A program made the position numbers and the translations under genes. A stretch of 64,000 bases of DNA from Pachyseris speciosa (taxonomy: Eukaryota > Cnidaria > Anthozoa > Scleractinia > Pachyseridae). Below, in pieces: positions 23,191 to 35,345 of this stretch; the stretch's first letter is position 1, and every line of letters begins with the position of its first letter. The stretch lies in NCBI GenBank assembly GCA_016490735.1, contig JAEMWC010000248.1:269501-333500 (forward strand), in the 5' to 3' direction. The notes under the pieces are model-generated. The model did not search any database and was not told the origin of the DNA. It saw nothing but the letters and a program-made list of their open reading frames with translations.

Positions 23191-23339
23191 ATATATGTTG
23201 TAGTTCAATTTTATCCTTGGTTTAACTTTTATTTTCCTTTGTTGTTGTGTATGGTAATGTATGATAATGAGAACAAAACAAAGGAAATTAAAAATTGAAC
23301 CAAGGATAAAATTGAACCACAACATATACGGTTTAGAGT
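23191..23339. mobile_element. Palindromic MITE (TATGTTGTAG family)
   Basis: The arms ATATATGTTGTAGTTCAATT and, inverted, TATGTTGTGGTTCAATTTTA enclose CCTTTGTT...ACAAAGG. It lies just 3' of the transposase gene. Confidence 0.7.
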
Positions 23340-24067
23340 TACTAAATAGCATGCTTCTATTCAGCAATACAAGTCATTCTATTCAGCGATACATGTCATC
23401 CTCAGTGATCCTTTCCACCCACAGTACCTTTCATTTTATCTGATATACCTGTGGGACAGATATCCTTTTTTCTCCGATACTTTAAATACTAAAAAATGTG
23501 TAATGTTCAGGCACAGCTGTATTTGACTTGCATAGCTATATTTGACTTGCTTATCTGATCACACTTCTGGGTATTTGTCAGTTAAGACACAACAGAATTA
23601 ACAACAGCAGAGTGAATTAAGCCCTCTTAGTTCATGTTAGTTGTTGGTGAAGGGGCAGTGTCATGCTATTGTACCATCACTTTAAAAAGCTTATAAATGC
23701 CAATGCATCAGTGGAAACCTTAAAATAATGGTCTAGTATTGCTGCCAAAGACTCTAGTATTGCATTGACACTATAAACTCCTGTATTTCATCAAAGATGA
23801 CGAGGATGGAAATGGATTGAAATGTGAAAAAACTTCCCAGTTTTTTCAAAATTTCAAGCTATGCATTGAAAAATCACCAAAAAATTATTATGGTTAGCTC
23901 TCCCTGCTAAAATTTCATTGGAATTCACCTTGCTGATTCTGTAGGCGCAGTTTTTGCACAATAACAGGTAAAAGGCAGTATATTTGGCAGAATTGAACCA
24001 AAAACAGCAAAAAAAAAACCTGTGACAGTGCTCCTTTAATCTATAGCCATCCATGAAATCTATGTAT

Positions 24068-24202
24068 GTATGTCTTGTGGTTCAAGTTTATTCTTGGTTC
24101 AATTTGGTTCCTTTGTTTTGTACTCATTATCATACATTACCATACACAAGAACAAAAGAAAATAAAAATTGAACCAAGGATAAAATTGAACTACAACATA
24201 TG
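24068..24202. mobile_element. Palindromic MITE (TATGTTGTAG family)
   Basis: It is a close relative of 23191-23339 with the same GGTTCAA...TTGAACC arms and ACAACATATG end. Confidence 0.65.
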
Positions 24203-24972
24203 CACGTGCCTAAGGAGAGAGAGGAGGATGGGGTGGCCCTAGGAAGGCCCTTTGACCTGCTATCAGCACTGTAAATACGTAACAATAGAGGATTCTATTT
24301 ATTGTAATATTGCTCTTTTTTGTATCTTTTTAACAAGACCTATATCTGTACTTTTACTCTTATTTTTTGGTTCTAATAGCGGCCATTGCTTTGTACATAG
24401 TTTTTTTGCTTTGTACGTAGTTATTTTTTTCTTTTAGCTTCTATATTGTTGTGTATTGTGTAGTAATTGTGATAGTTAAATAACAAAAATATCATAAAGG
24501 CCCTTTGACTGATCAGGGGAAACATTTTTGAAAACCCAAACATTAGACAAGAGTTTATTTACTACATATTTGTAATAATTACTGTTTCTACACAGTGGCT
24601 GAGCAATATATATATAGGATAACTTGCTGCATGGTTGGATTTCCAGTTAGTTAATTGAGCATACACCAGTTGCATCCTTCACACCTAGAGGGACACATAT
24701 AAAGATTATTAGCTCAAAGGCTGGTTTATGGGTCACAATAATTTTTCTCAGCCTGATAGCAAGTAGGCAAATTAACATATATGCTACCACTTATCAGGTA
24801 TATCTCATCTCACTGGACTGCCAAATTATAGCACATAAACTGGCCTTGACATACTGATGTCGAACTGCTGTTATGGGTAAATATTTAAAAAATGCTAAAG
24901 CTCTACAAAGCCTCTTCATCATGGCTTAGCTGATACCCAGCCTCAAGTACCCACATAAACAAAACAAACAAT

Positions 24973-25070
24973 GAAAATGTAATAAACCTGGGGGAAGTGG
25001 CTTGGAGTGACAAGAATACCAAGGTATTCTTGTCACTCCAAGCCACTTCCCACAAGCTTATTACATTTTC
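24973..25070. repeat. Near-perfect hairpin repeat
   Basis: Arms of about 48 bp run from GAAAATGTAATAAACCTG to CTTATTACATTTTC, with the centre at AATACC/GGTATT. The outer part, with CTCAAGTACCCACATAAAC near 24942, is related to 47735-47934. Confidence 0.7.
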
Positions 25071-25165
25071 ACCAAATGAAAGAAGTACTGGTTTAATTTA
25101 ACTAATTTCTTACAAACCATTTTTTCCTGTGACGGATGGACTAGTATCAGAAATTTGATTAGATT

Positions 25166-25344
25166 CAGGGGCGGATCCAGAAAATCCAGAAAGAGGGGCC
25201 CGAACAAATTGCGGCGAGAGCGCACCCCTCCCCCTCCGCTGCCTGATGCACAATACCGCTTGAAAGTCGACTGGTTACAGAAACTTTAAAAAAAATACAG
25301 GATACAACGCGGCCCTGTCGGCCCTCCCCCTAAATCCACTCCTG
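25166..25344. mobile_element. hAT-like MITE with 5-bp target duplication
   Basis: It begins CAGGGGCGGATCCAG and ends with the inverted CAGGAGTGGATTTAG. It is flanked by AGATT at 25161-25165 and 25345-25349. Confidence 0.7.
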
Positions 25345-26650
25345 AGATTACTATTTCATTGCCAGCAACCACTAACCGCACTTAAGAGAAAGGGAACTGT
25401 GATCTATGTAAACAAGACATAGACCAAAGGTCCCCCGATTGAATTTAAATGCATTTATATGTTTTTCTAAAGTCTTTTTGTTTTACATTGTATAACGTTG
25501 TGCTTACCTGCATCGGGATCTTATGCTATATGATCCAAAGTAACCAGAAAAACTGCTCCAAAAGTACCCAGCCTAAGCTGGCCGCTCCACACATTACTCC
25601 AAAAGAGGTCCGCCATCTTATTTTGGCCGACGACTTGCGAACATGTTTTCGCCGCTCGTAAAACTCGGTCCCAGTCTCACCGCCGTTGGAGGGCCCTCTC
25701 GTCTATTCCTTCTAATAACTACCGTTGAGCACCGTTGCAGTTCTGTAGCAGCTCTCGTAAAGTCTTCTGTGATTGGTGGACGACGTGCGAAAGGTATCGA
25801 GGGTAGCAAACCAATCAGATTGCTCCTGGGGAGTCACGAGGGTCGTTCACCACGCGATAACCACAACGTCTCAGTAAACCTCTCGCAAGCACGCGATTCG
25901 TTTGTAATTGACAGGCGTTTATATTTAAGTTCTTGTCGAGAGAAGCCTTTATTTGTTGTGATAGTTTTGCTTGGATAATAATTGTGATCGTTATTGGAAC
26001 CGAAATCAAACAGCATATTGATCTTTTGTCAGCTCTCCTCCTATTTTTCAAGCTTATCTGCCATCAAGGCATCGGCGACTAAATGGTAAGTTCACGATTT
26101 CAGCTGTGACACACAGATCGAAGTATTACGCTGTAAATATTTAAGCTGGATTTTTCTCGCAATTTGTATCAGGTAATCTTTTGATAGGTTAGGGAGTCAC
26201 GAGGGTTGTTCACCACGCTATTCCGTATAAAGCCCAGGGTAAACGATCAAACATTTTCATCCAGCATCGTGTCAAAGCTACAGAGTCAGAACAATTTTTT
26301 GCGCATTATCGCTGAAATTTCGACGTTATGTGGTTCATTTGGTTCCTTTTTAACGACTGTACGCGATTTTTTGGTTAAGTGGCAGCTAGACGATCAAACA
26401 TTTGTTCGTAAGGCCAAATCTAAGATGAAAAATGTTTAATTCGTTAGATCAAATGTGTGAAAAATTTCTGATCCGCTAGCAGATGTGCAATGTTTGGAGA
26501 GGCGGATGCTCGTCCAACACGATGTGCTTAAATAAGTGTTATCTCGTTTGTTGTGTGCAGTAATATTGGGACAAGTATTCATAACTTTGGTTGAACGTTT
26601 TAGCCGTTATGACTGTAATGTAATATTTAACAATTATTCTGCGAGGGCGC

Positions 26651-26722
26651 GCTGGATATGAAGTGATAAATAACCAACGGGGCGCGTAGCGCCGAGTTGG
26701 ATATAATCAATTCATATCCACC
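26651..26722. repeat. Short inverted-repeat element
   Basis: GCTGGATATGAA and the inverted GGTGGATATGAA surround GGGGCGCGTAGCGCCGAG, a GC-rich hairpin. It is probably a MITE fragment. Confidence 0.4.
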
Positions 26723-28750
26723 ATAATTATGAAAAACTCAAGGACGCATAATTGAAAATCTGAACAAAAAATAAGTGAAAGAAAGGAACTCGGAGAAAGG
26801 GAAAACCGAAAAAAGAAACATTTGTCCATCAAATGACTAAACAAAAAGGGTGCGAAAACCTTTCGGTGTGTTACATGTAGTTTGTGTTGCAACGTTTCCG
26901 AGCAAATTTGAATGAATCCAATGAAACTGTCCGAGAATAACGTTGGAACTTCGGATTAAGTTCCTTTTTGTAAAAAGTGCAGAGTTTATTTGCTATGAAT
27001 GGTTGTAAATGGTCATTAATTTGTTGACAAATATTCAGTCATTGCTCAAAGAGGGTGGAACGGCTTTCACGTAGATATCCGAGCCGAAGGTATGTAAGCC
27101 ATCAAAACAACAGCACCATGGGCGAATTTCAATTTATTAGGATGGACTGGAACATTGTCTCACCAGATCTGGTCGGAAACAAGATATATGAGGGATAAGC
27201 AAGACAAAATGTCCAGGTTATGCTTCAAGAAATGGCTTATAGAAATTTGTCTCGCTGCCTGGAACCTCGACCGAACAGGCGCACTAACTACTGCTTAGAA
27301 GGTGAAAAATACAAAAAGTCAAGAGAAAATGAGTTTTTCTCTTGGAAAAGTAGAATTGTGTGTCCCCAGAAAATATCCATACCCCCAACACGTAGGGAAT
27401 TGGAAATTCCGTAGGGGTGGGGGTTCAAAGCCCCAAGAAAATATGAAGGGGAGGGGGTGGAAGAATTTTTTTCCAGACAGTTGGCTTGAATGCTCTGAAA
27501 AACACAAATAACTATTGGCTTAACGACTTTGAAAATAACGCTGAAAAATCAAATGAAAGAAAAGTAATTAATTTTCGTTGAAAGCGCTTTGGATTAGAAG
27601 TGCATGAATACGCGGACACTGACGTTTCTGGGAGCATAAAAATGCAAAGACTTCGCATGCATAACAATAAAACAACTGCATAGATAGAAAGAGAACTCCA
27701 ATCAGCTCCAAGTAGCCGATCTGTTGACGATAAAGCGCGATAGATAACAAAGTACAGACGTAATTACAGTTAATGTGAGGTCCACAAAGCTACGTAACTT
27801 CTTAAAAACTTTCCAGAGCAACTCAGCAAATACTTCTACATCGCAAGACTGATCAGTTCGTTCCCTCGATCGAGTTCTGTAGCCTTCGGGCTTCTTCGTC
27901 ATCCCCGGACCCCTGGTGATAAAGTTTTCGTATTGGTATAAGTCCGCAACCACAGCCACTCTTTGAGAAAGAAATAAAACATACAAAAAAAGTCAGACTG
28001 TACACACTGGGGTGTCATTAGGCACACAAAGACAACTATGAGGGCACACAAAATCTAATTAACAAGACAGGAAGCAATTCGTGACTTTGGATCGAACAGT
28101 TATCAGCGCATAACATTTTGCACTGAAGGATTAATTCCCCCGCGCTTGTAATCAGATCGAAACCTAACTCTTGTGATTTAAGTGCTTAGGTATAGCGAGG
28201 AGGAAAATGTTTTCTATAAGTTTAGACCGTGAGTTTGGCTCCGGGACGGAAAATGTTTATAACTTTTGACTTAATAAATTGAACCTATCGAGCTTACACA
28301 AATGGCAATCCCGCAACAAACTGACTTAAACCGGATAACCACTCAACGATTTCAAGCCTTTGAAAAGTTGATTCAACTAAACTCCAAATTTGCAGTAAAT
28401 CATCAAGCCTTTGGAGTTTTTTAATAGAGCTAATTTCAGCAGCGAGTGCGCATAAGCCGGAGTCATGAGTATAAAATGAGAAAAATTTGCCGTGGATAAA
28501 AAATTGCATGTGGAGTATATTGAGCCCAAAATTTGAAAAAACAAGCCCTTGAATTCGGCTAGTGGACAAACATTTGAAATTTCCAGAAAATTAGTTTGTT
28601 TTTCTTTTAACAACAATAGAATAGTATCATCGCTATTTGTCCTTCTACAGAAGATTTTATTAAAGCATACCGCGTGCTTTGTTAAGAAAGGATGACTGCA
28701 TTAACGATGGTGAATGATATGTTATCTAACCTTTCTTATAGTTAATTAGC
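26723..28750. other. No recognisable gene or repeat
   Basis: Short open frames only. I see no domain, splice-consistent exon chain or inverted termini here. A TAAT microsatellite at 28752-28777 closes the stretch. Confidence 0.4.
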
Positions 28751-28796
28751 CAATTAATTAATTAATTAATTAATTAGACTGCTCGTATCTTTTCAG

Positions 28797-30907
28797 GTGA
28801 TAAGGTGTCATCTCCCGAGAGAAGTGACAGTGAGCATTCTGTAGAGGATTTTACAGAACGTTTCGCCAACTTAACTGCAAGCACAGCATCTACTTACAGT
28901 GACAATGGTGCACTACAAATGAGCCCCGCGAAAAGCTAAGTGAGTTTCTGCTGTTATGCAAACTTGAATCACGAGGGAAACCATGGCTTAGCTGGAGTGA
29001 CTCGAGTGAGAAAACAAGACAGCGCCAAAGAGCCACTAAAATAGTGTCGGCCGTTTTCTAAACGGTTTCCTCCTAGAATGGTGGCAGTATGTGGCAAAGT
29101 TTGACCTCGTCATCGGCTATAACTAAGGTGCTCGGTGTCGACCAACTACCACATTCAGACCACCTGTATTTGAAGGCTTTAGCAGAGGCCTACCACAATG
29201 CTGCCAGCTGGGATACTCGTACCATTGAAGTCCATAGCGTTATTCGTTTGACGATACCACAGCGACTGGTACAGCAATACGACAACGACAACGGGAACGC
29301 CACAAAACAATAGGATTAATGAACAAAAACAATCGCTCTGCGCGTGCGTTTTGTATTTTGGTACATTTCTTTGCCGTCCTCTGCAAAACAACAACGTGAA
29401 ATGACCAAATTTTATGTTTTCTTGAGAACGTGAGCCCATAACGGGAATTTTTCTTTCTTTTTCCTTACTTTGGCATCGTTCATAGCAATTAAGTTCCTAA
29501 ACATATGCCAGCATTTTCCAAGTTAAACAAATAGGAATAATCGCAAAAGAGTTACAGAAACGAGAAGTTATATTTTGAAATGACGTTTTCGTTGCCGTCG
29601 TCGCTTAAGTCAGCCTCGTTCCCAGGGTCTCTTTCTCTGCCTCCATTATCGTTGAGGAGAAAGACCCTGGTTGCGGCTGGTCACTTGGCTCCCAAAATCT
29701 GGGTGCAGTTCAAATTCAGTTCCAAGGGAGGGGTGACAGTGCAATTAAGTAAGTGCAATTAATCTAGTAACTACCCCTGTGCGGTGAAGATCGTCATTTT
29801 AAGCCACGTGACCAGCCGCAACCAGGGTCTTTCTCCTCAACGACAAGGGAGGCAGAGAGAGAGACCCTGGGAACGAGTTTGCGCTTAAGGTCCCTAATAC
29901 TGCGCTGAGAACAACGTCAAGCCATTCAGTGATACGACTAAGCTGCGGGTACTCTCTAAAAATAAAAATAATTAACATTTCTATAGCGCAAATTAACATG
30001 TACATATGATCAAATTCGCTTTACAAACTCTATGAGCAGAAACAAATAATTCAAATAAACATAACATGATAAGAATCCCAACTGGCCGGAGGCAAACCAG
30101 TTGGCTGAATGTAGTGCATCTGTTAGAAACTGTCTTTGTAGAGCTTAGACTATTTTGCAGGAGAGGGTACGACCTAACCCTTCTTATCCGCCGAATTGCC
30201 GGACTTGGTGCAGGCAAAGAGTGGCAGGAGAGAGTTACAGAAGCTCTCAAAGTGGACAAATTGTATCTCAAAGGATATTACAAAGTACTCAATGATTATT
30301 TCAAGTAGTTACGTTGTTTGTAATACGAATTTACCTTTATCGAGGGTAAAAGCGGCTTCTTACTCTATGTTGTTGCGTTTGCTGAATAACTTGAATGTTA
30401 ATTTCAATTAAGGTTATTAGTTTCGAAGGAAACTGTTGTGCTAGAAGTTGATAAGGGTTGCCCTTTGCTTCGAAGTGCTGATGCTTGTAACGTCAGCCTT
30501 TCAAAATTGCTAGTTTGAAATATCAGTAGTTCAAATATTATAATAGCATTCTTGTTAGTCTATAAGTCCTCACTTATCGCTCAGTAGTAGCGAATGTCAC
30601 TGTTTCAACTTTACTTTTAACATGTGAAATTTGCTTTTTCTTTTTATCACAGGTTCACATTAGCAACTCCTCCAAAGTAGCGGACCACTGAGTAGTGTAT
30701 GCTCTTAGCGATGGTAGCGAAGCACAGTGGAAGCAACCTTGTGACCGCGACAATAGGATTTTAAAATGTGACAGATGCGAAGACCTTCGTGAGATACTTA
30801 CAGAGATTGAACGTGTTGTGAACGCTACAAAAATTGCCATCAAATGATGACAAAGATGAAGCAGTCTTCATGTTCCAGACAGCAAAAACTGCGATCCAGT
30901 CCTGGAA
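28797..30907 (+). pseudogene. Degenerate multi-exon gene of unknown function, copy 1
   Basis: A recognisable coding order starts after an acceptor at 28796: DKVSSPERSDSEHSVEDF, then KPWLSWS, VDQLPHSDHLYLKALAEAYH and IPQRLVQQY. It continues at 29893 with QYCAEN..KPFSDTT, at 30140 with a leucine-rich exon ending YLKGYYK before GT at 30286, and at about 30650 with VHISNSSKVADH. It ends in a CDRCEDLREILTEIERVVNATK exon. There are frameshifts at about 28938 and 30833, and a 600-bp insertion at 29286-29890. The intron positions match copy 2. I recall similar uncharacterised proteins in other cnidarians, with a WKAH...NQD segment, but cannot name the family. Their irregular, repeated occurrence suggests mobile-element ancestry. 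Confidence 0.55.
29613..29878. mobile_element. Inverted-repeat MITE nested in the degenerate gene
   Basis: Arms of about 77 bp begin CCTCGTTCCCAGGGTCTC and are inverted at the right end (GAGACCCTGGGAACGAG). The surrounding 29315-29610 block belongs to another interspersed family (ACAATCGCTCTGCGCGTG) also found at 30911-31055 and 51421-51520. Confidence 0.7.
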
Positions 30908-31057
30908 ATAATGTGCAAAAACAATCGCTCTGCACGTGCTTGTTCCATTTTGCCGTTCTCTGCGACACAATATGTGAAATGACCAAATTTTTCTCCAGAG
31001 AGCGCATGACGGCAAATGTTTCTTCCTTTTGCCTTACTTTGACGTCGTTCTTAACCG

Positions 31058-31345
31058 CCGACCGGTTACTGGCAGTTAGTAGAGCACCGGACTACCGTGC
31101 GGGAGGTCGCGGGTTCAAACTCCGGCCGGACTAACACTTAGATCTTTAAATAATCGAGGACAAAGCGCTGCTAATGACACCTACAAACGGTTTGACTTTC
31201 TAGTCTTCTCGGATAAGGACGATAAACCGTAGGTCCCGTCTCACAGTACTTTCACTTAATCCGACACTGTGGAACGTAAAAGAACCACTAGGGACGTAAT
31301 AAAACTCTGGCTGTGACCACCCCAGTGTCTGTCCTAATTCGATAT
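31058..31345 (+). mobile_element. tRNA-derived SINE (second family)
   Basis: The tRNA-like head has an A box (TTAGTAGAGCACCGGAC) and a B box (GGTTCAAACTCC). It is followed by a long conserved body with TTTAAATAATCGAGGACAAAG and GGATAAGGACGATAAACCG. The head lacks a clean acceptor stem, so it is a SINE and not a tRNA gene. It lies at the unit 1/unit 2 junction. Confidence 0.7.
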
Positions 31346-33217
31346 TCACATTACAGGGGCACTCAGTAGTTACTTAATTAAATTGTAAACTGCACAAGCA
31401 GTCTGGTAAAGTCCCCCGACCAGTGTTGTAACTTATCCCTGAAAAGCCCCGATGGTGAGAGGATAATTAACTACGGCAACGGCATTTAGTTCCTGAACAA
31501 ATCGCCATTATTTTCCAAGTTAAACAAACTGGAATAATCACGAAAGAGTTACAGAAATAAGAAGTTATAATTTGAAATGATGTTTTTGTTCCCGTCACCG
31601 TCGCCATTGCTTAAGCTCACTAATCACGTGGCTCAAACTCTGTCGACAGGAGTCAGTCAAACCGCTGTCCAACTTGATAATCGTCACTTGAGTTTTTCGA
31701 AGACAAAACAAAGAGAAACTTACCTTTTGAGGTCTTTATTTACAAACAAATCACATTAGAATGCAGTTCCTGGTGCTGTGGCCTGTTTTATCACTGATCT
31801 CACAGTTGTGTTAAGGCTACTAAACAATGCTTAACAAACCTGTCCCCGCAAAGCCTTCCAGTTGTTCACCAAAACCAACAGTCAAGTGGGCTGTATGCTC
31901 TCATGCTCTTACGGGGCAAAAACGACCAAGTACCTGAGGAGTAAATAAGATCCCCCACCACCCCCCCATCCCCCCCCCCCCCACTATCGCTCTATCATAT
32001 AATAACGATATATGAGTATTGCTTGTACCAAGTACCTGCGTTACATACTCCAATAAGATCAGACCTTGTAACTTTCTATAATGTTCTATCATACATTTTT
32101 TTCTGCAAAGCAGTCTCATTTATTTTTTTCTGCCTTATTTTAGTCTCTATATATCTACAAAGACATGCAAACCAGCAACATTAATACAAATATGCACGCA
32201 GTTTTATAGACTGTTACACTCTTGAAGCTTATACCCTACTTGTATGGATAATAGCATGGTTTGAAGTGATATTTAAAAACTGTTATACATAATTGGGACA
32301 ATTTTGGAATATGACGAGTGGTATTTATGCCAAATGTCACGCACAAATCATTCCATCTTTTGTTTCTAAGGCTACCACCTGAGCAATTTATGTAATGTCA
32401 TCTTTTTGTTTCGTCCAGTTGTTTTGCCACATAATAGAGGAAATTGCTTTTGAAATTCTTGCGTTTGGTGGAACTGGTCCGAACATTAGCCAAGTTGATG
32501 TACTTTGTTTTTCGTTAGTTTTATTAAATTTTGAAAATCTGAAAACATTCCGCCACTTTTTTATAACTCGCTCAGAGACGTGATTTCGTGATTTTGGTTA
32601 CCATAGAAACTGTAATATTCATACGTAGGTATTTCAATTTAAGCTGAAATACCCCTTCTCTCAGCCAATCAAATTACACAAATTCTCAGGTAGTAGTATA
32701 AAGCTTAAAATACCTTCATGGAAGGCAATTATGTGTTCCATTTCAGTTGCGCCTCCAAAGTGAAAAGTAGCGCGTACTGTTTGTGTACTTGAACACGACT
32801 GAAACGCCAAGAACAAAATAAGGCAGAGAAGACTACTATTGTACAAAAATACTATAAAATGTTCTAAAATACGTATCTACCTAAAATTTTGATCTTGGTT
32901 TTGCTAGACTGTCTGTGTCATTACTTTATGTTGGAAAAAAAAATATCAAATAAAATATTTCAACTGTCACCGAGTGAAATTTCCAAGCAGTGAAGAAAAC
33001 AATTGTCTCGCTTCCTAATCCAAATACCCCAGCCGGTCTACTCCCCATCTTACACTTTGCTGGAGGTGTTGCAGTTACGACCATGAAACAATTAAAATAG
33101 TTGTAACATGCATGAAAGTGTTTTACATTTAACAACGCGTTCAACTTCAACTCAAGGTTGTGGATGCGAAAGTTACTTCATAAACCACGAATTTTCCAAC
33201 CAGCAGACTGAAAAGCT

Positions 33218-33465
33218 GAATTAATCCCCCATAAAGGTCCTATCTCCATAGTAATCCCTCTAAAGTTACTTTTGGATGTCCTCCAAGATCCGTTGTTCTC
33301 AAGAGGGTTTTTACTAATTGCGTAGCAGCTGTCAACACTGGTAAAAATGGGGACATATGATTGGCTATCACTCAACGCTCTTGGGAAAACCGCATCTTGG
33401 AGGACACCTAAAAATAACTTTAGAGGGATTACGATGCGGATAGTGCCTATATGGGGGATTAATTC
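33218..33465. mobile_element. Inverted-repeat MITE, unit 2 copy
   Basis: This is the orthologous copy of the long-arm inverted-repeat element at 2141-2370. It is slightly longer because of a small insertion near 33290. Confidence 0.7.
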
Positions 33466-34379
33466 TCTTATCTTTATCCTCCCTTGCTTCAACATATTGC
33501 AGGCCCGGAAGACAGTGTATTTGAAGAACTAAGGTGTGTACGTGTAAAACATTGTTTTTAACTACTAAACTGTTATTCTACGACGAGTAAAGGCAAAAGA
33601 GAATTAGTTTAAATCTCTAGAAATGAAAAACAAACACCGTAAACAAACAGGGTTGCCACTTAACGGGCTAATAAAAGCGGAAACGTTTTCCTTACCAACC
33701 ACCTATTTTCAGACCATTCTACAAAACAGCTTTGCGGTTAAAGCCAGCGATGAAATATAAAACATCAATCCTGGCAAGCCACAGTAATGACAACAAATCC
33801 CGTGACCTTGAAAAAAGTTCTTTTTCTCTGACTTTTCCCGATCATAGCAACCCTGTTTAAGTTCCATGCGATTATTCCTCATTAACCCAATTCTCCAGAA
33901 CCTCGGCGACATCCATTCTGTTAAAATCCTCTTCCTTCAACAGCTCAATCAGCCGTCCAACAGTTGCATCAGGGCGAGATGACCATGTCACCAAAATGGT
34001 ATCAGTGGGGTTTGGTAACTGCCCAATGTAGTCGATCTCATCTCGGGAGTACACTTGGAGAGGTATGCATTTCGCCTTCGCAGAAAGCCGACGTTGCTGG
34101 GTGCTGGTGTGTGTCCTGCGAGCCACAAACTCCTCGACTCTACCGACGATTGCTTGAGAGGTACCCTTGACGTCTATGACAATCACGGCCAACACGACGA
34201 TGAACAAGGCATACCTCATTTGTGGTGTGAACAGTTGATAGCCTGTATTCCAAGGTGTGAAACAGAAAGTATTAAAATAGCGGAAAGAAGGGAGAGGCGT
34301 AACAGACGCAAGAAGAAATATTAAATTTGACATTTCACCTTACGATCTTTGTTCGAGGTAAATTCAGTGATAAAAGTAG

Positions 34380-34808
34380 CCCGGGAGGGGGGGGGGGGGG
34401 GGGGTACTAAAAAAATACTTTAGTACGGGGAGGCTCCGCTCCGAGGTCCGACCCCTTACACTTTTATATACCATTTTTGACAGAAAAGGTACCCCCTTTG
34501 TATACCTTCGATTGTCAAATGGTACCCCTTTCGTATACCCAATCATGTAGCGTTCATGATAGCGTTCATAAAGCGTATGTTCATGTAGCGTTCAATAAAT
34601 TAAAACAGTACAGTCGTAAGGTATGTGTGTTCGAAATATTTTAATGAAAATAAACACCTAAATGACAGATTTCCCTACCCTTTCAAATACTTCGACGCGT
34701 GAAATCCCTACCCTTTCATATACCTAAAGGGTGAAAAAGGTACCCCTTTCGGGCGGAGCCTCCCCATAAAGGCCATTATAGGGAGTAGCCCCCCCGGGGG
34801 GGGGGGGG
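34380..34808. mobile_element. G/C-ended MITE-like element, unit 2 copy
   Basis: This is the orthologous intron 6 copy, flanked by long G runs at 34386-34403 and near 34795-34808. It contains one complete minisatellite-type unit followed by a diverged segment. Confidence 0.6.
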
Positions 34809-34827
34809 TGAAAAGGTAAAAACGTCA

Positions 34828-35345
34828 TTGGGGCATCAGGAAAAGTTATGGCTGGAAAAAGTTTCAGGGCTCTGAGGTATTATTTTACCGTCGTTATGTT
34901 GATGATACATTTTGTTTATTTTATTCGGAAAATGATGCGTTATTATTTTTCAACTATATAAACTCTAGGCACCCGAACATTTGGTTATTCACAATGGAAA
35001 AAGAAATAGATCATAAAATACCTTTCTTAGATGTTGTGATCAACAACGACACTCATTTTCCTGTTACTAGTGTTTATCGCTAGAAAACCTTCACGGGCCT
35101 ATTAACTAATTACTTTAGTCTTTCAATGGGAGCAACCTACATTAAATCATCAACTTTATCATATTAATTTAAAACTTTCTTTGTAATAGGTATACATTGT
35201 CATGTTTCTTTTTCTTGTAAAATCTAATTAGCAATCCTTGTAGATTATAAATATATTCAACTTTGTACTCTGTGTAAGTTTAAACCGAAGATGACAGAAC
35301 TGTCGAAATATGTTTTTAAAATAAAAAAATGTGTATTTTCTTGAA
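34828..35345 (+). pseudogene. Penelope-like reverse transcriptase fragment, unit 2 copy
   Basis: It has the same RYVDDTF...KIPFLDV...SVYR order as the unit 1 copy, with a stop inside YRKKTF and a truncated end. A terminal-like stretch follows to about 35345. This includes a degenerate hammerhead-like fold near 35283-35316, with stem GACAG/CTGTC before GAAA. Confidence 0.5.

Larger units (their letters stand above)
19114..25712 (+). mobile_element. Candidate Mutator-like (MULE) transposon
   Basis: The sequence at 19114-19202 is repeated inverted at 25625-25712 with about 90% identity over 88 bp, both starting GAAGG.ATAGACGAGAGGG when read inward. The arms enclose one gene (19679-23109) whose catalytic part is a MULE-type RNase H transposase. 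About 2.5 kb of 3' non-coding sequence follows, invaded by smaller MITEs. Unit 2 lacks the whole block. I could not find the 9-11 bp target duplication expected for a MULE, so the true ends may lie slightly outside or be eroded. The alternative is that two independent repeats flank a resident gene. Confidence 0.5.
294..31371. repeat. Tandem duplication unit 1
   Basis: The sequence from 294 onward reappears from about 31372 and from about 52551 in the same order and orientation, with the same minus-strand exons, the same 230-bp inverted-repeat element and the same Penelope-like fragment. Unit 1 is the longest (about 31 kb). It carries a 6.6-kb transposon and other material at roughly 19.0-28.8 kb that unit 2 lacks. 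Units 1 and 3 are nearly identical over their first 5 kb; for example, 2101-3232 aligns to 54656-55787 with a constant offset and no indels. Unit 2 is clearly more diverged. Boundaries are approximate because each unit edge is buried in retroelement sequence. Confidence 0.85.

Noticed and set aside
25643..26090. Promoter and first exon of a downstream gene
   Set aside because: CCAAT-like and TATA-like words and an ATG next to GTAAGT are present, but the frame that would join the next exon has no start codon and much of the stretch is transposon arm.
31058..31140. tRNA gene
   Set aside because: A and B boxes are present, but there is no proper cloverleaf with acceptor stem and a long SINE body follows.
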